This document shows, in pieces, positions 23,004 through 35,709 of a stretch of DNA of 64,000 bases. The stretch's first letter is position 1; each line of letters opens with the position of its first letter. The DNA lies in assembly GCA_003993805.1 (NCBI GenBank), contig RSEF01000003.1:37157130-37221129 (forward strand), written 5' to 3'. Made by a program: the position numbers and the translations under genes. The DNA comes from Himantopus leucocephalus (lineage: Eukaryota > Chordata > Aves > Charadriiformes > Recurvirostridae). The notes beneath the pieces were generated by a model. The model was given only the letters and a program-made list of their open reading frames with translations. It had not been told where the DNA came from and ran no database searches.

Positions 23004-24749
23004 TAGCCCATATTTGACTCAGTAAGTGCATTTAAACAAGAAAGATAACACAGATATACAGTGACTACTCAGGACATAGTTTATAAAAAAAATATTACAT
23101 AGAGCAACCCCACATCTGCGAGACCCTCTAAAAAGCTACCACCAGAGCTGGAGACTTATTAAATAAAAAGCAGCTAGCCTTTGACCCTTCTTTACTTTGA
23201 TTAGTTCTTTTTCATACTAGAGGAACATGAAATTACACTGGAGCTGCTGCAAGTCTGATGCCAATACCTATTTCCCCCAGTCTGCTGGTCCCATGGTGAA
23301 AGGAGCAAAGCAGATGGGACAGATCCAGCAGTTTGCCACTGCTGCAGTTCCTCCCACAGAAAACCTCCATTTCATATCAGAAAATGCAAAGGTACAGGAT
23401 GAGGGCAAGGTACTATGTTTGCCTTGTTTTTTAAAACTCTGATTATTAGCTATGTCTTTTTGTCCTAAAAATGTAGCCATGTTAAAATTTACGTAAATAG
23501 AGCTGGGAATCACATAAGCATCTCTGATTACATTAAGACAGCCTGCTATGTAGTTTAATTGTAGGCCAGTTTCAGCCTTCTGCTAATAGGACAGTGTCCA
23601 CCAAGAGTCTCTAAGTCAGTAGACAAAAGGAGACAAAACACTTACAAAAATGAGGCAGAAGGTGTTTCTTCATATCCTTCACAGATTTCAATGTCAACTC
23701 TCAGTAAGGCAGAACCGGGAGAGTACCCCTCAAGTCATTCAATTCCCTGGTCTTCATCAATCCCTGAGTAGTTTGCATGAAATAATTTAATGATTAGACT
23801 TCTAGTTAAATTTTTCAAAAAGTGATTATGTTAATTACTTCTGGAAGTTAATTTTCCTACATAATTAATGTCCCATTGAAATCCATAACATAGCTGTTTA
23901 AGAAGTACTGGACTATATCCGCCAGAATCTTGCAAGCTCCTGTTCAGTTTCTTGCTTTTTAATCAAATAGACTTTTAATTAGGTCTTCTTGAATCTATGT
24001 AATAGAAATCAGGAAAACTAATGCAAAGTTAGTCTTTTTTCTTTTTCACTATTGTAAATTATAAATGGGTGCTCATTGCAAATTCAGCAGCTCAGCCAGC
24101 TTGCAAGCAATTACAAACAATTCTCACCATGTAGCATGATAGCATAGAACTGCATCAAATGAATTATTTAAAAATCTTTTTAAACTTCCTTATTGTCAGT
24201 GAGAGTCAAGCAGGACATCTTCTGCCATCAGCACCTGAGAAACCGAATTAGTTCACTTAGGATTTCTCACTGGATGCTTCCCTTACTTTTGCTGAAATCC
24301 AGGGGAACTGCCTTGTATTAAGATTTGGCTCTTTAAAAGAAAAGATGCTCATTAATGGTATTTCGGTAAATGTATCATATATATTAACTGAGCAATAAGG
24401 TTGGCAAAATAAAGCCAACACATGGCCTCTGATAGGATTTTTCACTACTTAGAGTTGAGAGCTTAAATCAGAAATCCATGTCCCTGATGGCTTTAATGGG
24501 CTTACATATTATAATGAAACTATGATGGGAACTCTGTGTGGCTCTTTTCCACTCTCCATGAGGGTATATGACACAAATGGCAGTACAGTCTCAGGTGTTC
24601 CCAGTGCTCAGCAGAACCTATGTTGGAGGGATTTTTCATCTCTCATTCATTACAGATATAACCTGCAGAAGACTCAGTGCTATCACCAACACTAAATAAG
24701 GTCAGCCAAAGATTGATCTACCTGACTTCTGAAATCCTCGTCTGCCCCT
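23004..24749. other. Non-coding single-copy DNA
   Basis: No gene or repeat recognised. The part at about 23.77-24.13 kb is very AT-rich with many TTAAT and AATTA cores and could be a conserved non-coding element, but composition alone cannot show this. Confidence 0.5.
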
Positions 24750-25165
24750 ACTAGTGAAAAAGTTTTTCTTATGGCCCAGTCATTGAAGCTCCAAATCCAG
24801 TCTGTGGCTGTTGCTTGGTTTTGTATCATCTGCTACCACTGAGAAAAGTTTGGCTTTGTCTCCTTTGCCATTCAGACAGGTGCCAGCTACTATCAGATAG
24901 CTTCTTAGCTTCTTCACACTAAATTAGCCCAGCTTTCCACTGTCTCCTCACAGGTCATAAGCTCGAGGTCCCTGACATCCTGGTCCCTCTCTGGACACCC
25001 TGTCTGGAACTTGCCCCATTTCTCAATGTCTCTTTTTAACTGGAAGCCCAGAATTGGACAGTCTTCATGTACAGCCTCAACAGTGCCAGAGAAAGGCAAA
25101 CCATAATTTCTTTTGGTCTGCTGGCAATGCTTCTCCTTACACAGCCCTGCACGCGTTGCTTCATT
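24750..25165 (-). mobile_element. Archaic CR1-type LINE relic, minus strand
   Basis: Read on the plus strand, the sequence follows the reverse complement of an old sauropsid CR1: GAAAAAGTTTTTCTTATG, then CTGCTACCACTGAGAAAAGT with TTGGCT, then CTAAATTAGCCCAGC, CTCCTCACAGGTCATAAGCTC, TCAATGTCTCTTTTTAACTG, GCCCAGAATTGGACAGTC, CAGTGCCAGAGAAAG and CTGCTGGCAATGCTTCTCCTT. The block order matches the C-terminal coding part and the start of the 3' part of turtle-like CR1 families, with heavy substitution and small indels. Both ends are lost. The 61-codon frame at 24914-25099 on the minus strand is what remains of the coding frame. It is clearly older than the young avian CR1 copies nearby. Confidence 0.72.
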
Positions 25166-28100
25166 TGCATTGAGAAAGCACTACTGACTTAAAAAAGTTT
25201 GACCCTTCTGAGTCAGTAGTGACTGTGGAAGATTATGATGAAAATCTAGTTTGGTGCAAACCAGAAAATTTAATTAATTTGGACTTCCGAATACTGAGTT
25301 GGAGAGTTCTGGTTTTCAGTAATTTACATACCTGCTTCATCAAATATTTAACAGTATTATTTTCTCTTACTGCCCAGAATTATTTCTTTTTGTCTCAGGA
25401 TTAGCTTTCTTCAATCTTTAAGATACTTGTAAGTATCTACAGAAATCTAGGAAGAGAAACATGCTAGCTATTGATACTGTGGGGGCTTTTTTCCTTTCAC
25501 TGTTCTGATCCTTTAAATTTAAAATGACAGTTTCTATCCCATTACATCGAGCAGAGCCGTTACCTTATATCACAGGGAAGACATAAACATTACCTTCACA
25601 CTGTTTTTACATCGGGTCTTTGTTCACTTGCTTCCCCATCTCCCTCTTTTGCCATTTTCTAGACTGAGCATCACTTTGTCCAAAAATGTGTGATCACTGT
25701 GTAGGCACAGAAATAACGCAACTGGTTCTGAGATCGGTCCTGCAGCTCTTTCTACAGATCAAACAGAGTTGTTAGTCAAACTTGGTGGATGGAGGTAGTT
25801 TTTTGATGTCCCCATAACTAAAATTTAGGTGGAGAAATATTTCTCAATCTTTCAAAATAAACTCTTCGCCATGACCTTTGATGCCTCACAAGATCCTCTG
25901 CTCTGGAGGCTGGAGACCTGCACAGCTTACGGCCATGATGCCAGACCTGAATCCTCCCCCTCCCAGTACAGGTATATATGCGTGCTCACATACGAGCCAG
26001 CAAACCCCCTACATGTGGGGCACAGCACATGTGAGCATCTGTATGTTACTAATATTTCTGTTGTTTCCACGACAGAAAATTACACACCTAGAACAGAGCT
26101 CATTTTCCACTTCCAAAAGCAGTACAATAGATCACCTTATTATTCTGCCACAAATTGAGTATAGTTTTCACTGTGATTCCTCGAAATGCAGACAGCCTCT
26201 TTCACTCACAAATCAAACAGCACACAATGCCTGCCGGAGCAAATACTCCCACATACTAGCGTAACGCTTCAGTAAGTTGAAGAAGGAAGCTTGCCAGCCT
26301 TTCCTAGTTGTCATTAAGCTAAATGAAAAGTGCAGAGATACTTGTTTAGCAGGCTGTTGCTCTTTGAATACCAAATGTTTTCTCCTTTTAAAAGTTTCCT
26401 TTTCTTTTTCCTCACTAGAAGCGCACGTGGATATTTGGCAGCTTCTCCTTTGGATGTGCTGCATTTCAGGTTTCTGCTCACTCTGCCTCAACTCTCCCAT
26501 GGCGCAGAAAGCCAGAAGCTCGGACCACAACCTCCTCAGCCACCCTGAGCTGCTCGTGCAGTGCATCCCTTCCGAGAAGTCCAATAGAGCATATGAGCAG
26601 GTTAAAGCAAGACGACCTGGCTGTTACGCAGCACGTCCCTTTAGTGCTGGGGTAAGGAATGTGCTGGGGGAACAGCTGCAGTAGTACTCTGGCAACGACC
26701 AGCTGGCTGGTGCACATACAGGCACTGTACTTTCTGGGCCGCAAGATACTTTAAATTATGCCAGATGATGAACAGGCATTTGGATGGCTTCCAGAGCAGG
26801 GAGGTGAAAATGGCTCCTCTGCTCCACGTATTCACACACAGCACAGCAGAGAACATGGCCCTGATTTGGGGTCATTTTCTAATGCCATCCTTCCTGATCC
26901 AGCAACCTCCAGCTTGAGGTATCCCATTAAGCGTAACCACTCCCGGCTTTCAGTCTTTTAAAGGGATGATCACACGTCACCTGAAAAACCCTCTTTGTGG
27001 GAGGATTTCAAGGCTGCCCTGTGCACTAGGAGGAGATGGAGATGAGCCAGTCAGCTCAGCAACAGTTGGCAGCTGCAGGTAACCAGCCAGGAGTCCTCTG
27101 GAAAGAGGGAGAAAAAGGGGCAGTATCCAGGCCACATCTTATTGCTGTGTATTAGGTTTAATAAGGAGGTGGAGAGCAGACAAAATACCCCTGTCCCCAG
27201 GCTCAGGGACAGTCACCTTCACAGGGGCTGTGGAGGGCAGCCCCAAGAGTGATGGCATTGTGCACCTTTGCCCTGCACAGCTTTTTAAAATCAGCTCCCC
27301 GGCAGCGGTGCTGTGCTCCTCTTTCCCCACTCGCTGCCTGCCCAGCTCATCTCCCCCATCCCCACCCTGACACCTCAGTCCCGCGCTCGCTTGCTGACTG
27401 CATCTTTACAGTCAAATAGTGTCATTGCAAGACACTGGCTGCTTCTCTAAGCCAGAATTTGTAACTGTGTATTTTTGGGCAGCTTTTAATTGCAAACAAT
27501 CCATATGCAATTGCTGGTGGTAAGAAGCAAACAGCAACTGTTCTTATTGCCAGCTTTGTGACTGCAATGTTTACAGTCTTACTTTCAAACGCAGAAAAGA
27601 ATATGCCCAACCTTTCAAGGGCCAAGTCAGACTGCGAGAGACCTTGTTTTGGAGTAGAATTATTTCTGTGGATTAGGTGAGCGGAACTCTGGTCCTGGAG
27701 GCTAATGTTCTAGAAATGGCTACCCATGACAAATTGTCAGTGTCCTGGACAAAACCGTACATCACAAAATACCACGTCTAACATCTAGGGATGATCACCT
27801 TACTTCTACCCACTGTTTTTTCTTCTTGTTTATCCACCACTATGATATGCTCTTCCAAGGCCTTTCCACTTCATTTTTCAAATATTCCCATTGCAAAAAA
27901 GTAGTCATGTTTTTCTTCTAATTCAAAGAGAAAGATATGGTACATCAAAGCCTTACTTTTGTTACAATGGTATTTTCATATGTAAAGAAATAGATGTTTC
28001 TGTGGTTTTACACACAGATACAGACAGAAAGAGACATGTCTCTTCTCCCCCCCGCCCCACTCTATTCAATTCTCTTTCATATATGCTCAATAGAATAAAG

Positions 28101-29255
28101 AACGTTTCAAGGTATTGTAATATAGCTCTTCTATCTATCTTTATAGCAGCACATTCTTTTTATTTGGTATTAATACCTCTAGAAACTTCAAATAAAATCC
28201 ATCATGTGTAAGTCAGTAAAAGGACGACAAAATGAAAATATGTAAATAAAACAGGATAGTTTATTTATTGCCAGAGCATGCCAGCTGTTGAAAATAACCT
28301 GTTGCCCCTTCAAGCTAGCTGACTCGACAGTAACCTAGAAAAAAATATCGAAGTGCCAAGCAATTCACTGTGCGAGTGAACGTTTATGTCAAGATAGGCA
28401 TATTATCACCTAGGCAAGTGAAAAATGCCTTTGGCATGTGGCAGTGATAAGTACCCAGGCCAGCAAAGAAGGTCTTTAAGTTAGAACTAAGGACTCTATT
28501 AGGGTGTTTAATAAATTTTTCAATGGGCTACAATTAAGTCACTCCAGCTAGGAAGGTCCATTGTAAGTGGTATTTTTATTAGTCCTGATGGCAGGAGTAG
28601 TTCAATATTGCACTGTGAAATTCACAACAGTGTTATATAAAGGAATTATTGATTATGACTTCTAAAAGTCACCTAACATAATTATCTTACTGCTCCCTTT
28701 CAGGATACCTCACACCTCAGCTAGAGGTTCCCCCATTAAAAATGGATAATGCGTGGTAGGATTTCTTATCTCTACTTTTTCTCTATGTGGAATTTTTCAA
28801 GATTCTTTTACACCCATGTCATCTTCTGCCTTCTGAGTCCAGCCCCCTACATCTGTCTTTTGAGCATTTACCCTTAAAGTCTTATGGTTCTTGCTCCTTG
28901 AGGTATTCCGGTACATCTCTACCACAGGCCTATGAATTAATCTGGCTGTGCTGAAGCATACCAGAGGTGTCTGGTGCATTTTCTGAGCCTACTGAGGTGA
29001 CCGCAGTGGCTGTGTATTGACTATGGCCAAGAGGAAACTGAGGAGTCTAGATCAGCCAGCAGCCCAGGGCTTCAAGGCTACAGCCACCCACAACCAATGG
29101 GGGAGGGAGGGGAAACCACAGCCTATAAAAAGCTATCTGTTCACACAAGACCCCTTTCCTTACAGTCTTAGGTTTCTCCCATAAAGGATTTTGCCACATT
29201 TGGATATTATCGTCTCTGATAAACATGTACATTTATTCAGTCCATTCTGAATACA
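25166..29255. other. Non-coding DNA with a GC-elevated block and possible conserved elements
   Basis: No gene identified. From about 25.87 to 27.42 kb GC content rises and frames lengthen (up to 135 codons at 26277-26684, plus). A strong acceptor-like polypyrimidine tract ending CTCACTAG lies at 26412-26419, and a CAGCTGCAGGTAACC donor-like site near 27075, but the translations show no domain. From 27.42 to 28.69 kb the sequence is AT-rich, free of repeats, and dense in TAATTG, ATTATC and TTATTA cores, resembling conserved non-coding sequence. None of this is proven. Confidence 0.45.
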
Positions 29256-29361
29256 GGGCTTTGAGCAACCTGGTCTACTGGGAGGTGTCCCTGCCCATGG
29301 CAGGGGGGTATTAAGTAGATGATCTTTAAGGTCCCTTCCAACCTAAACCATTCTATGATTT
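29256..29361 (+). mobile_element. CR1 LINE, short 3' end
   Basis: About 106 bp of CR1 3' untranslated sequence on the plus strand: CTTTGAGCAACCTGGTCTAC, CCCTGCCCATGGCAGGGGGG, AGATGATCTTTAAGGTCCC, TTCCAACCTAAACCATTCTATG. It belongs to the same kind of CR1 as the large minus-strand copy at 22.1-23.0 kb, which shares these blocks. Severe 5' truncation is typical. Only one tail octamer is left. Confidence 0.9.
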
Positions 29362-32300
29362 AACTGTCTGTGGGTCTTGGCTTCCCTTACATTATTACTA
29401 CCACAAGAAGACTCCCTTGCAGGCCATACTGCACAACAAGGTTTTCTTAAGTCAAGAGCTTACAAATTCTTAAGTCAAGAGCTTGGGTAAGCTATCTAAT
29501 CATTAATGTTCTGGGAATGGTACAATCACATAAATTTCCTACTTTATGTTCTCGCAGCTGCCCACCCAGCATTTCTTGATTTACAGGGCTGCCACTGAAG
29601 CATCTGCAAAGTAATCAAGAGGCTTGATTGCAAGAATCGTTTTGTTTGCTCATGCTCATTCTCCCTCTTATACTCTATCTAGCTCTGGCACATTTCACTC
29701 CACATAGACGTATATAGCATTTTTCTGTTGCGTTCTTCTAAGAACTAGTCACTTATCTTACCTAACTTGCCATTTCAAAAAGTCGTGAACTTGCAACATG
29801 CAACTCCATATTTAGGGCAATACTGAATGAAGGTGGCTCAGCAGGCTACAAATTACACTTCCCATCTCTAGCACAGCTCCTTTGTGCTGCAGGGAAAATC
29901 ATTTCCTAGGAAGATGGGAGGTATACCGGCATTGCCTTCCCTTAGGGCGATGCACAGGAAACAAACACTGCTCGTTGCTGCTCTGAGCTCTACATGCTCT
30001 CCATGGGCAATAGCGGCTTCAGGGAAATAAAGGTTTCTGACCTGCAGTTTAATAAGAACTAGCAGCATCTGAAATTAATAATACTAATACTACTACTGCT
30101 AATAATAATAATTATTATGTATATTATTATTAATCTTTTTTAAAAACCTTCTTTCTGGCCTGCTGTGACCTAAAAATATTGGTCCCAATTCCCAGCTGCA
30201 GTCATACTGAGCTGAGCAAAACACCGGTCCAAGAACAGCCCTTGGAAACTGATGAATCAGGATAAAGGCTAGTGTGACCTTAAATAGAAAAAACATAAGG
30301 ACCACTTTGTTTTGTACCAGTCCTCAGAGGCTTGGCCCCTCAGCAAGTTCCAATGGGAATACTTCCTAACCTCCTTTCTTGTCTCTGCCCATGTAACCAA
30401 CCCTAAAATTTATCAGCAGATTGAGTCCCTAAATAGGTCATCCAGCTGGTTTTGTGGCTAATTTATAGAGGTCAGAGAGGTTTCATTACTGTCCATGCTC
30501 TCTCCTCAACTTGACCCAGCATTTGCATATTCACTTGGTTAGTTTAATTTGAAGTAAACCCACACTTTTTTCTTGCCCTGTGAAGAAGTACCTCTGTAGT
30601 TGCTTCCCCGTCTTCTCTTCAGTTTGAAGTCTTTGCAATTACAGTATAAGTAACAGCTGCATATCCGATGTTAAAGAAAAGCCGACAGGTCTGATTCATT
30701 GGTGGAAATTTAGAACTAATGGGCAGAGTAGAGGGAACAGGTGCAATTGAAGTGAGAGCTCTGGTGCTTTCTGTTCCCCTCTTAAAAAGAAGAAGAGTGG
30801 GAGGTCAGGCAGAAGACTGAATTTTAGGATGCCGGAATAGGATAAGGTTATGTGATAGATGGTTTGCTACTTTGCTCTAACTGCAATAGTTCTGCTGCCT
30901 TTAGCATTCTGAAAATAGGGATCATGAGGCTGAAAGATAAGGAGAAAAGAAATAATGCTCAAGAGAAAAAATGAGAAAGAATGGGGCAAAAAAGGTGAAA
31001 AATAGAAATCGGTTTGGTGGTTTACATTATATATTTTTCATTACAAAGTTTATTCCTGTGTTACATGTGCCGGCACCTTTGCAGTTAATACATTATTTTC
31101 AGCATTGTTATTTCCTTACAATGATATTCAAGCTGTAGCTTATGAATCTGGTATTAACTCACAATTATTCAAATTGTGCATTGAGAAACTGGTGCTAAAG
31201 TCTTCCATTTGTACCAAAATGGATCTATTTCTGAACGCAACAAAATGAAAAGCAAAGAAGGGTACTCAAATGAGTCTGAGGGGGCACATTCTGTTCAGCA
31301 GAGCCCCCTGTGTGGAGATTTTATGAGACAATCATGTTTGCTGTTAAGCATTCTGCCATTGAATCTGTAATTATATCATTATCCAGTTGCTAAACAATAG
31401 TGGGTTTTGAGGGCTTTCACTATTTTCTGCGTGCTCTTATCTGAAGTTACTTCCTGGCTGATAAAATATCTAAACATATTATGTATGGAGCTGCCCGTTG
31501 ACTTTTGTGAGGTTCTGACTCTTAAAAGATGGTATTGAAACTACAACTCTTCAAATCCTAATAAGTCTTATGAGCAGCACAGGTAAATAACAAACAAATT
31601 AGATCCACTGTGAACCAAACCTAACACAGCACCCCAGCGTTACTTGCAATTGGAAAAGCCTTCTCTTTGGCCAGTCGTAGTCCTGCAGTCTCTAGGAAAT
31701 TCTCTCACCTTTTCTTTCTACATTACTTTCTGAAGAGTCTAAAAGGCAAATTCCTTTAGGTGCCACGTTACCATTATCTCTTCACTAATGAAAAGTGGCA
31801 GCTGTCACAGAAACTGTACTCAGCTCCCACTTGGACAGAGTAAGCAGCACAGGGAGTTTGCACATCAACTCTGAGCATTCCCTATGGCACCCTTATGGTT
31901 TGAGCAGGGAATAAAATGTCCTCTAGGGACAAGGCCCACCTTTTGCCATTTGTGGCATTCCCTGTAAGGCTGATGGACTGCATAATATCTGCATAATATC
32001 TGTGTCTGCAGACCAAGGTGACTCTGAAGGACAGGTAATGGCATTTTTCTGATTTACCAGGTACAGCTGGCATTCATTTTCTTTCAGTCACTCAGCATGT
32101 CACTGAGTGAGAGTTGATGTGGCTAATAGTGTTTAAATGCAAGCTGAAAAGATTATTTTGTGGAAATTAAGGTTACCCATATCTAATGGCAACCAGATCG
32201 CTGCTGTGACAAAAGCAGCAGCATGCCTTCAAGACGACTTTCCCTTTTCAACAAATATAGGAAAATATATCCTTTTTCACCAGACTTCACAGAGCACTAA

Positions 32301-35300
32301 ACATACAGCTGAGAACGTTTCTCTAAATAGTGTGATAATTCCAGTTATTTTCTTACCAGCTGCATGTTATATTACCTAATTTAAAAAGAAAAAAGGTTTC
32401 CTTCTCTTGTGGGGCTCTGTTTTTTTCTGCATCCTGGGAGACATAGATGACCCATGTCTAGAGAGAGGTGACAGCAGTGGCAGTAAACAGGTGAATTGTA
32501 GCAGGAACACTAGGAGTTGAAACGGCCAGTTAGTCTACACTGCCTCCAGAATGATCCTATCCTAATATGCCACTATAGCACACCTTGGCGAGACAGGGAA
32601 ATCCACAGGCTGTAACCTTGCAAGGCAAGCCCAAGCCACAACACTTAGTTTTACTGAACAGAAGCACCAGGAGAAAGAAATGCAAAATCTGCTTCAGGAG
32701 ACACTTGCTAGGTCTCCGTTTTTCATTCTAAAGCTGCCACAACACATGCAAAATGCTGACATTTTGTTCTTGTCTGATGACACTGTTCCAAAGACAGGTT
32801 ACAGCAGCACTCTGTAGCAAAGCTGTTAGTGCAAGTAATTACTCTTACATGATAAAATCTCTATTCTTTCACTATACATTGAGAAATGCCCATTAAAAAG
32901 CTCAGAAGATCCAGAAATTAAAATATATTAATAGGAATGTAATTAAGTACTTACTGCTTTTGTCATTTAAAACAAGCTTACCAGATGGCAAGGAAAAATC
33001 TCAGAAAGCCTCTCAATGAGCTATTTAGATTTAATTAATATACAGTAACGTGCTCATTAAAGCTAAGTTAAATGCTTATTTGAGACAAATAGTAACCTCT
33101 TTTGTATTACAGTTTCTATTTTCTGTAGCTGGCAGAGCAACAAATTACACTTCTGAAAGCTAGCAAACAAAACGTTTTAGACGTTTATTCTCTCTGATCA
33201 CCTCTATGGTGAAGAAAATGAGAGTAAATTGGGTGGTATTACCCCAAAGCAGCCTAACAAGCAAATTATTTAAACCAGAAGAAATCCCATCGGTGTCAAG
33301 TTAGGTGAGTATGGGAAATAGCCAGTCTCTGCAGCGGAAGCTCTCGTGACCTCCGGAGCATCCCAGCAGGTTATGCACAAGGAAATAAGCACAGCCTCTA
33401 ATGTACCTTCCAGTCCCATCCACCCTGACGGAAAGGTAGCAGGGAGAAAGAATCAAACCAGAGACAACAAGAAAGTGAGACGTCAGGCAGAGTACAAAAA
33501 GCTGTATTCTTCAGTCTGTGTAGCTACCCATGAGGCCTTCAGAATTTCTTTCCCATCTCACCAGATTTCCTCTAGAGGAAATATTTCTCTTCAAAGCTCC
33601 CTAGAAGGTTCCTCATAGATAGATTTGTACCCTGTTTCCTTCCTGAGGCTTTATCATGTCAAGGAAAGACATAACCTAGAGTATACAAGCCAAAGGATTT
33701 TCCTGGAGAGAAGGGATTTTAAATTTTTTTTTATTTGTGACTCCCTAAACATTTTCCATGGAGGCTGACTTCATGAAGACTGTTCCTTGTATATAGAAAC
33801 CTGATTTTCTCAATCACATCTCAATAACCCATTGAAAGTAGTTCGTATACCCCTCAACTAAAAGACACTGCCCTAGAATAAACTAGTACGTAATAAAGGT
33901 ACTATACACAGAAGAGTATCTAGTAAAAGGCTACTTTTCCTTCTTTAGCTCCACTCAGCATAATATCTGCCAAAAGCAGCTATGTCTAAAAGTTTTTAAC
34001 TATATGGCCAGTTCTTATCTTCAGAAAAGTCCATGCTGCATTATTTTGACCAGAAAGTCCTTCTGATGTTGCTACAGCACAGATTTATTCTGGAGCTTAT
34101 TTACTTTTCATTGTCAACTTCCCATAAGTATTACCAAATACTGCATTATTTAGACCTTTATATTTTTCACAGTTGTGTTACAGAGAAGCTATTTTACAGA
34201 TAGCTTCTCTAACAGTCTCTGAGCTAAGAGCTGATAAAAATAGTGCTGGTGCCTAAGCTCAGGTCAATGTTTAGAACTTCTGCCAGCAAAGTTGACAATA
34301 AGCATGATTTATTTACATTTCTATATAAGAGAAGTAGATGCATTAATACTGGAAAATAAACCTTTCATTAATATACCTTTCATTCATGGAACTATTATGA
34401 TATATACTAGAAAAATCAATATCCCTCCTTGACATGTTTTGCATCTCTTACAGGGAAGTTTCCAGTTGTAACAATTCTAGCCAGTTGTGCCAAGCTTAGA
34501 CAAGGTATGCATTTGCTGCTTCGCTCTTGGTGACATATATTTACCTTTTTTAGCATAGAAGCACCAAGACCTATTGTGATCATGTTAAGGACATAGGAAG
34601 AACATTGGTGAAGCCATTATTTTCCCTTAATTTGTGGAGCCTTTTAAAAATAACCAGCTAGCTGTATTTCAGATTTTGAGCTCATACCAAAAGTAGACAT
34701 AACAAAATTCCAAGACTGCTTTTTTTTCCTACTTCCACAAAAGTATGGCACATGGTATGAACAGATGCATTTTGATGTGATTGCCAAACAAATTTTGACA
34801 CCAGTATGCTGCAGACAGTATGCTTGGCTGATTGTTTGAATCAGGCTGCTGGCACATTGTATGCCAACACAAAGTATGATACATTTTGGCTAGTAGTGCT
34901 TAAACACCATATGCGGGGAAGGGAGGAGAGGAGGTGGCCAACCTCAGCAAGAGAGAGAGATGGAGAAAGAGCTAGCAGTGATATCCTGACTTTGTGATTT
35001 CAACAGTCCCCAAGTCCCACCAAGTCACTCAGGCATTTACTCAAAATAAAGATTCACACTATCAGCCTGTAGCTCGCATCATCCCTCTGCTCATAACACG
35101 GAAGATGCTGCCATGTTCCCATGGAGGAGGTGGGTTTACCTAGACTCCAGACTGGCCTTGGTTGAAAACCCTGCAGCAATCCCTCTGTGTACCAGCCCCA
35201 TGTGCACTGACCACAGCAGCCCTGTTTCAGCCAGCAACTTCATTAACAGTCATGGAGATAAAACATTGTTGCTCCTGCTGCGTCCCTGGGACGGATGTTC

Positions 35301-35361
35301 TTGCAGAAGCCCCAGTCAGATCAAGCAATCATAGCTGCTCCTTCCACAGGGCTGCGTTCTG
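29362..35361. other. Non-coding single-copy DNA
   Basis: No gene recognised. Two copies of TTCTTAAGTCAAGAGCTT lie 23 bp apart (29444-29461 and 29467-29484). An ATA/ACT trinucleotide microsatellite spans 30074-30134. The sequence at about 31.02-31.46 kb and 33.0-33.13 kb is AT-rich with many homeodomain-type cores and may be conserved, a guess from composition only. An 11-bp tandem repeat (CATAATATCTG) lies at 31981-32002. Confidence 0.5.
30074..30134. repeat. Trinucleotide (ATA)n microsatellite, imperfect
   Basis: Imperfect array of AAT/ATA units with a few ACT units (AATACTAATACTACTACTGC) turning into ATT units at the right end. Simple sequence, probably length-variable. Confidence 0.85.
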
Positions 35362-35709
35362 TTTATTGTGGACCACCATTGCACCTTGAAAAAGACCTAA
35401 GGCAACAGGCACAGTGATACGTAAACAGATGTGTAGCTGTTCCACAATATAAAGCTCCATGAACAGGATTTACGAGTATGACTGTGACTTTTTTGCAATT
35501 TGCCAGGAACACATTGCATCTTTGCTTCCACANTTTATTGTGGACCACCATTGCACCTTGAAAAAGACCTAAGGCAATAGGCAGTGTGATATGTAAACAG
35601 ATGTGTAGTTGTTCCACAATATAAAGCTCCATGAACAGGATTTACAAGTATGACTGTGACTCCGTATTTTTGCAATTTGCCAGGAACACATTGCATCTTT
35701 GCTTCCACA
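35362..35709. repeat. Tandem near-duplicate joined by one N, probable assembly artefact
   Basis: The segment 35362-35532 (171 bp) is repeated at 35534-35709 (176 bp) with a single N at 35533 between. Both start TTTATTGTGGACCACCATTG and end TTTGCTTCCACA. They differ by a few substitutions and small indels (for example CAACAGGCACAGTGATACG against CAATAGGCAGTGTGATATG, and ACTTTTTTGC against ACTCCGTATTTTTGC). Such a pair at a one-N join is what two unmerged alleles placed in series look like. The unit itself resembles no repeat family I know. The minus-strand frames of 89-90 codons across it are products of the duplication. Confidence 0.88.

Noticed and set aside
22455..23006. 183-codon plus-strand open frame, the longest in the window
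   Set aside because: It is the antisense shadow of the CR1 reverse transcriptase on the minus strand; no independent protein signal.
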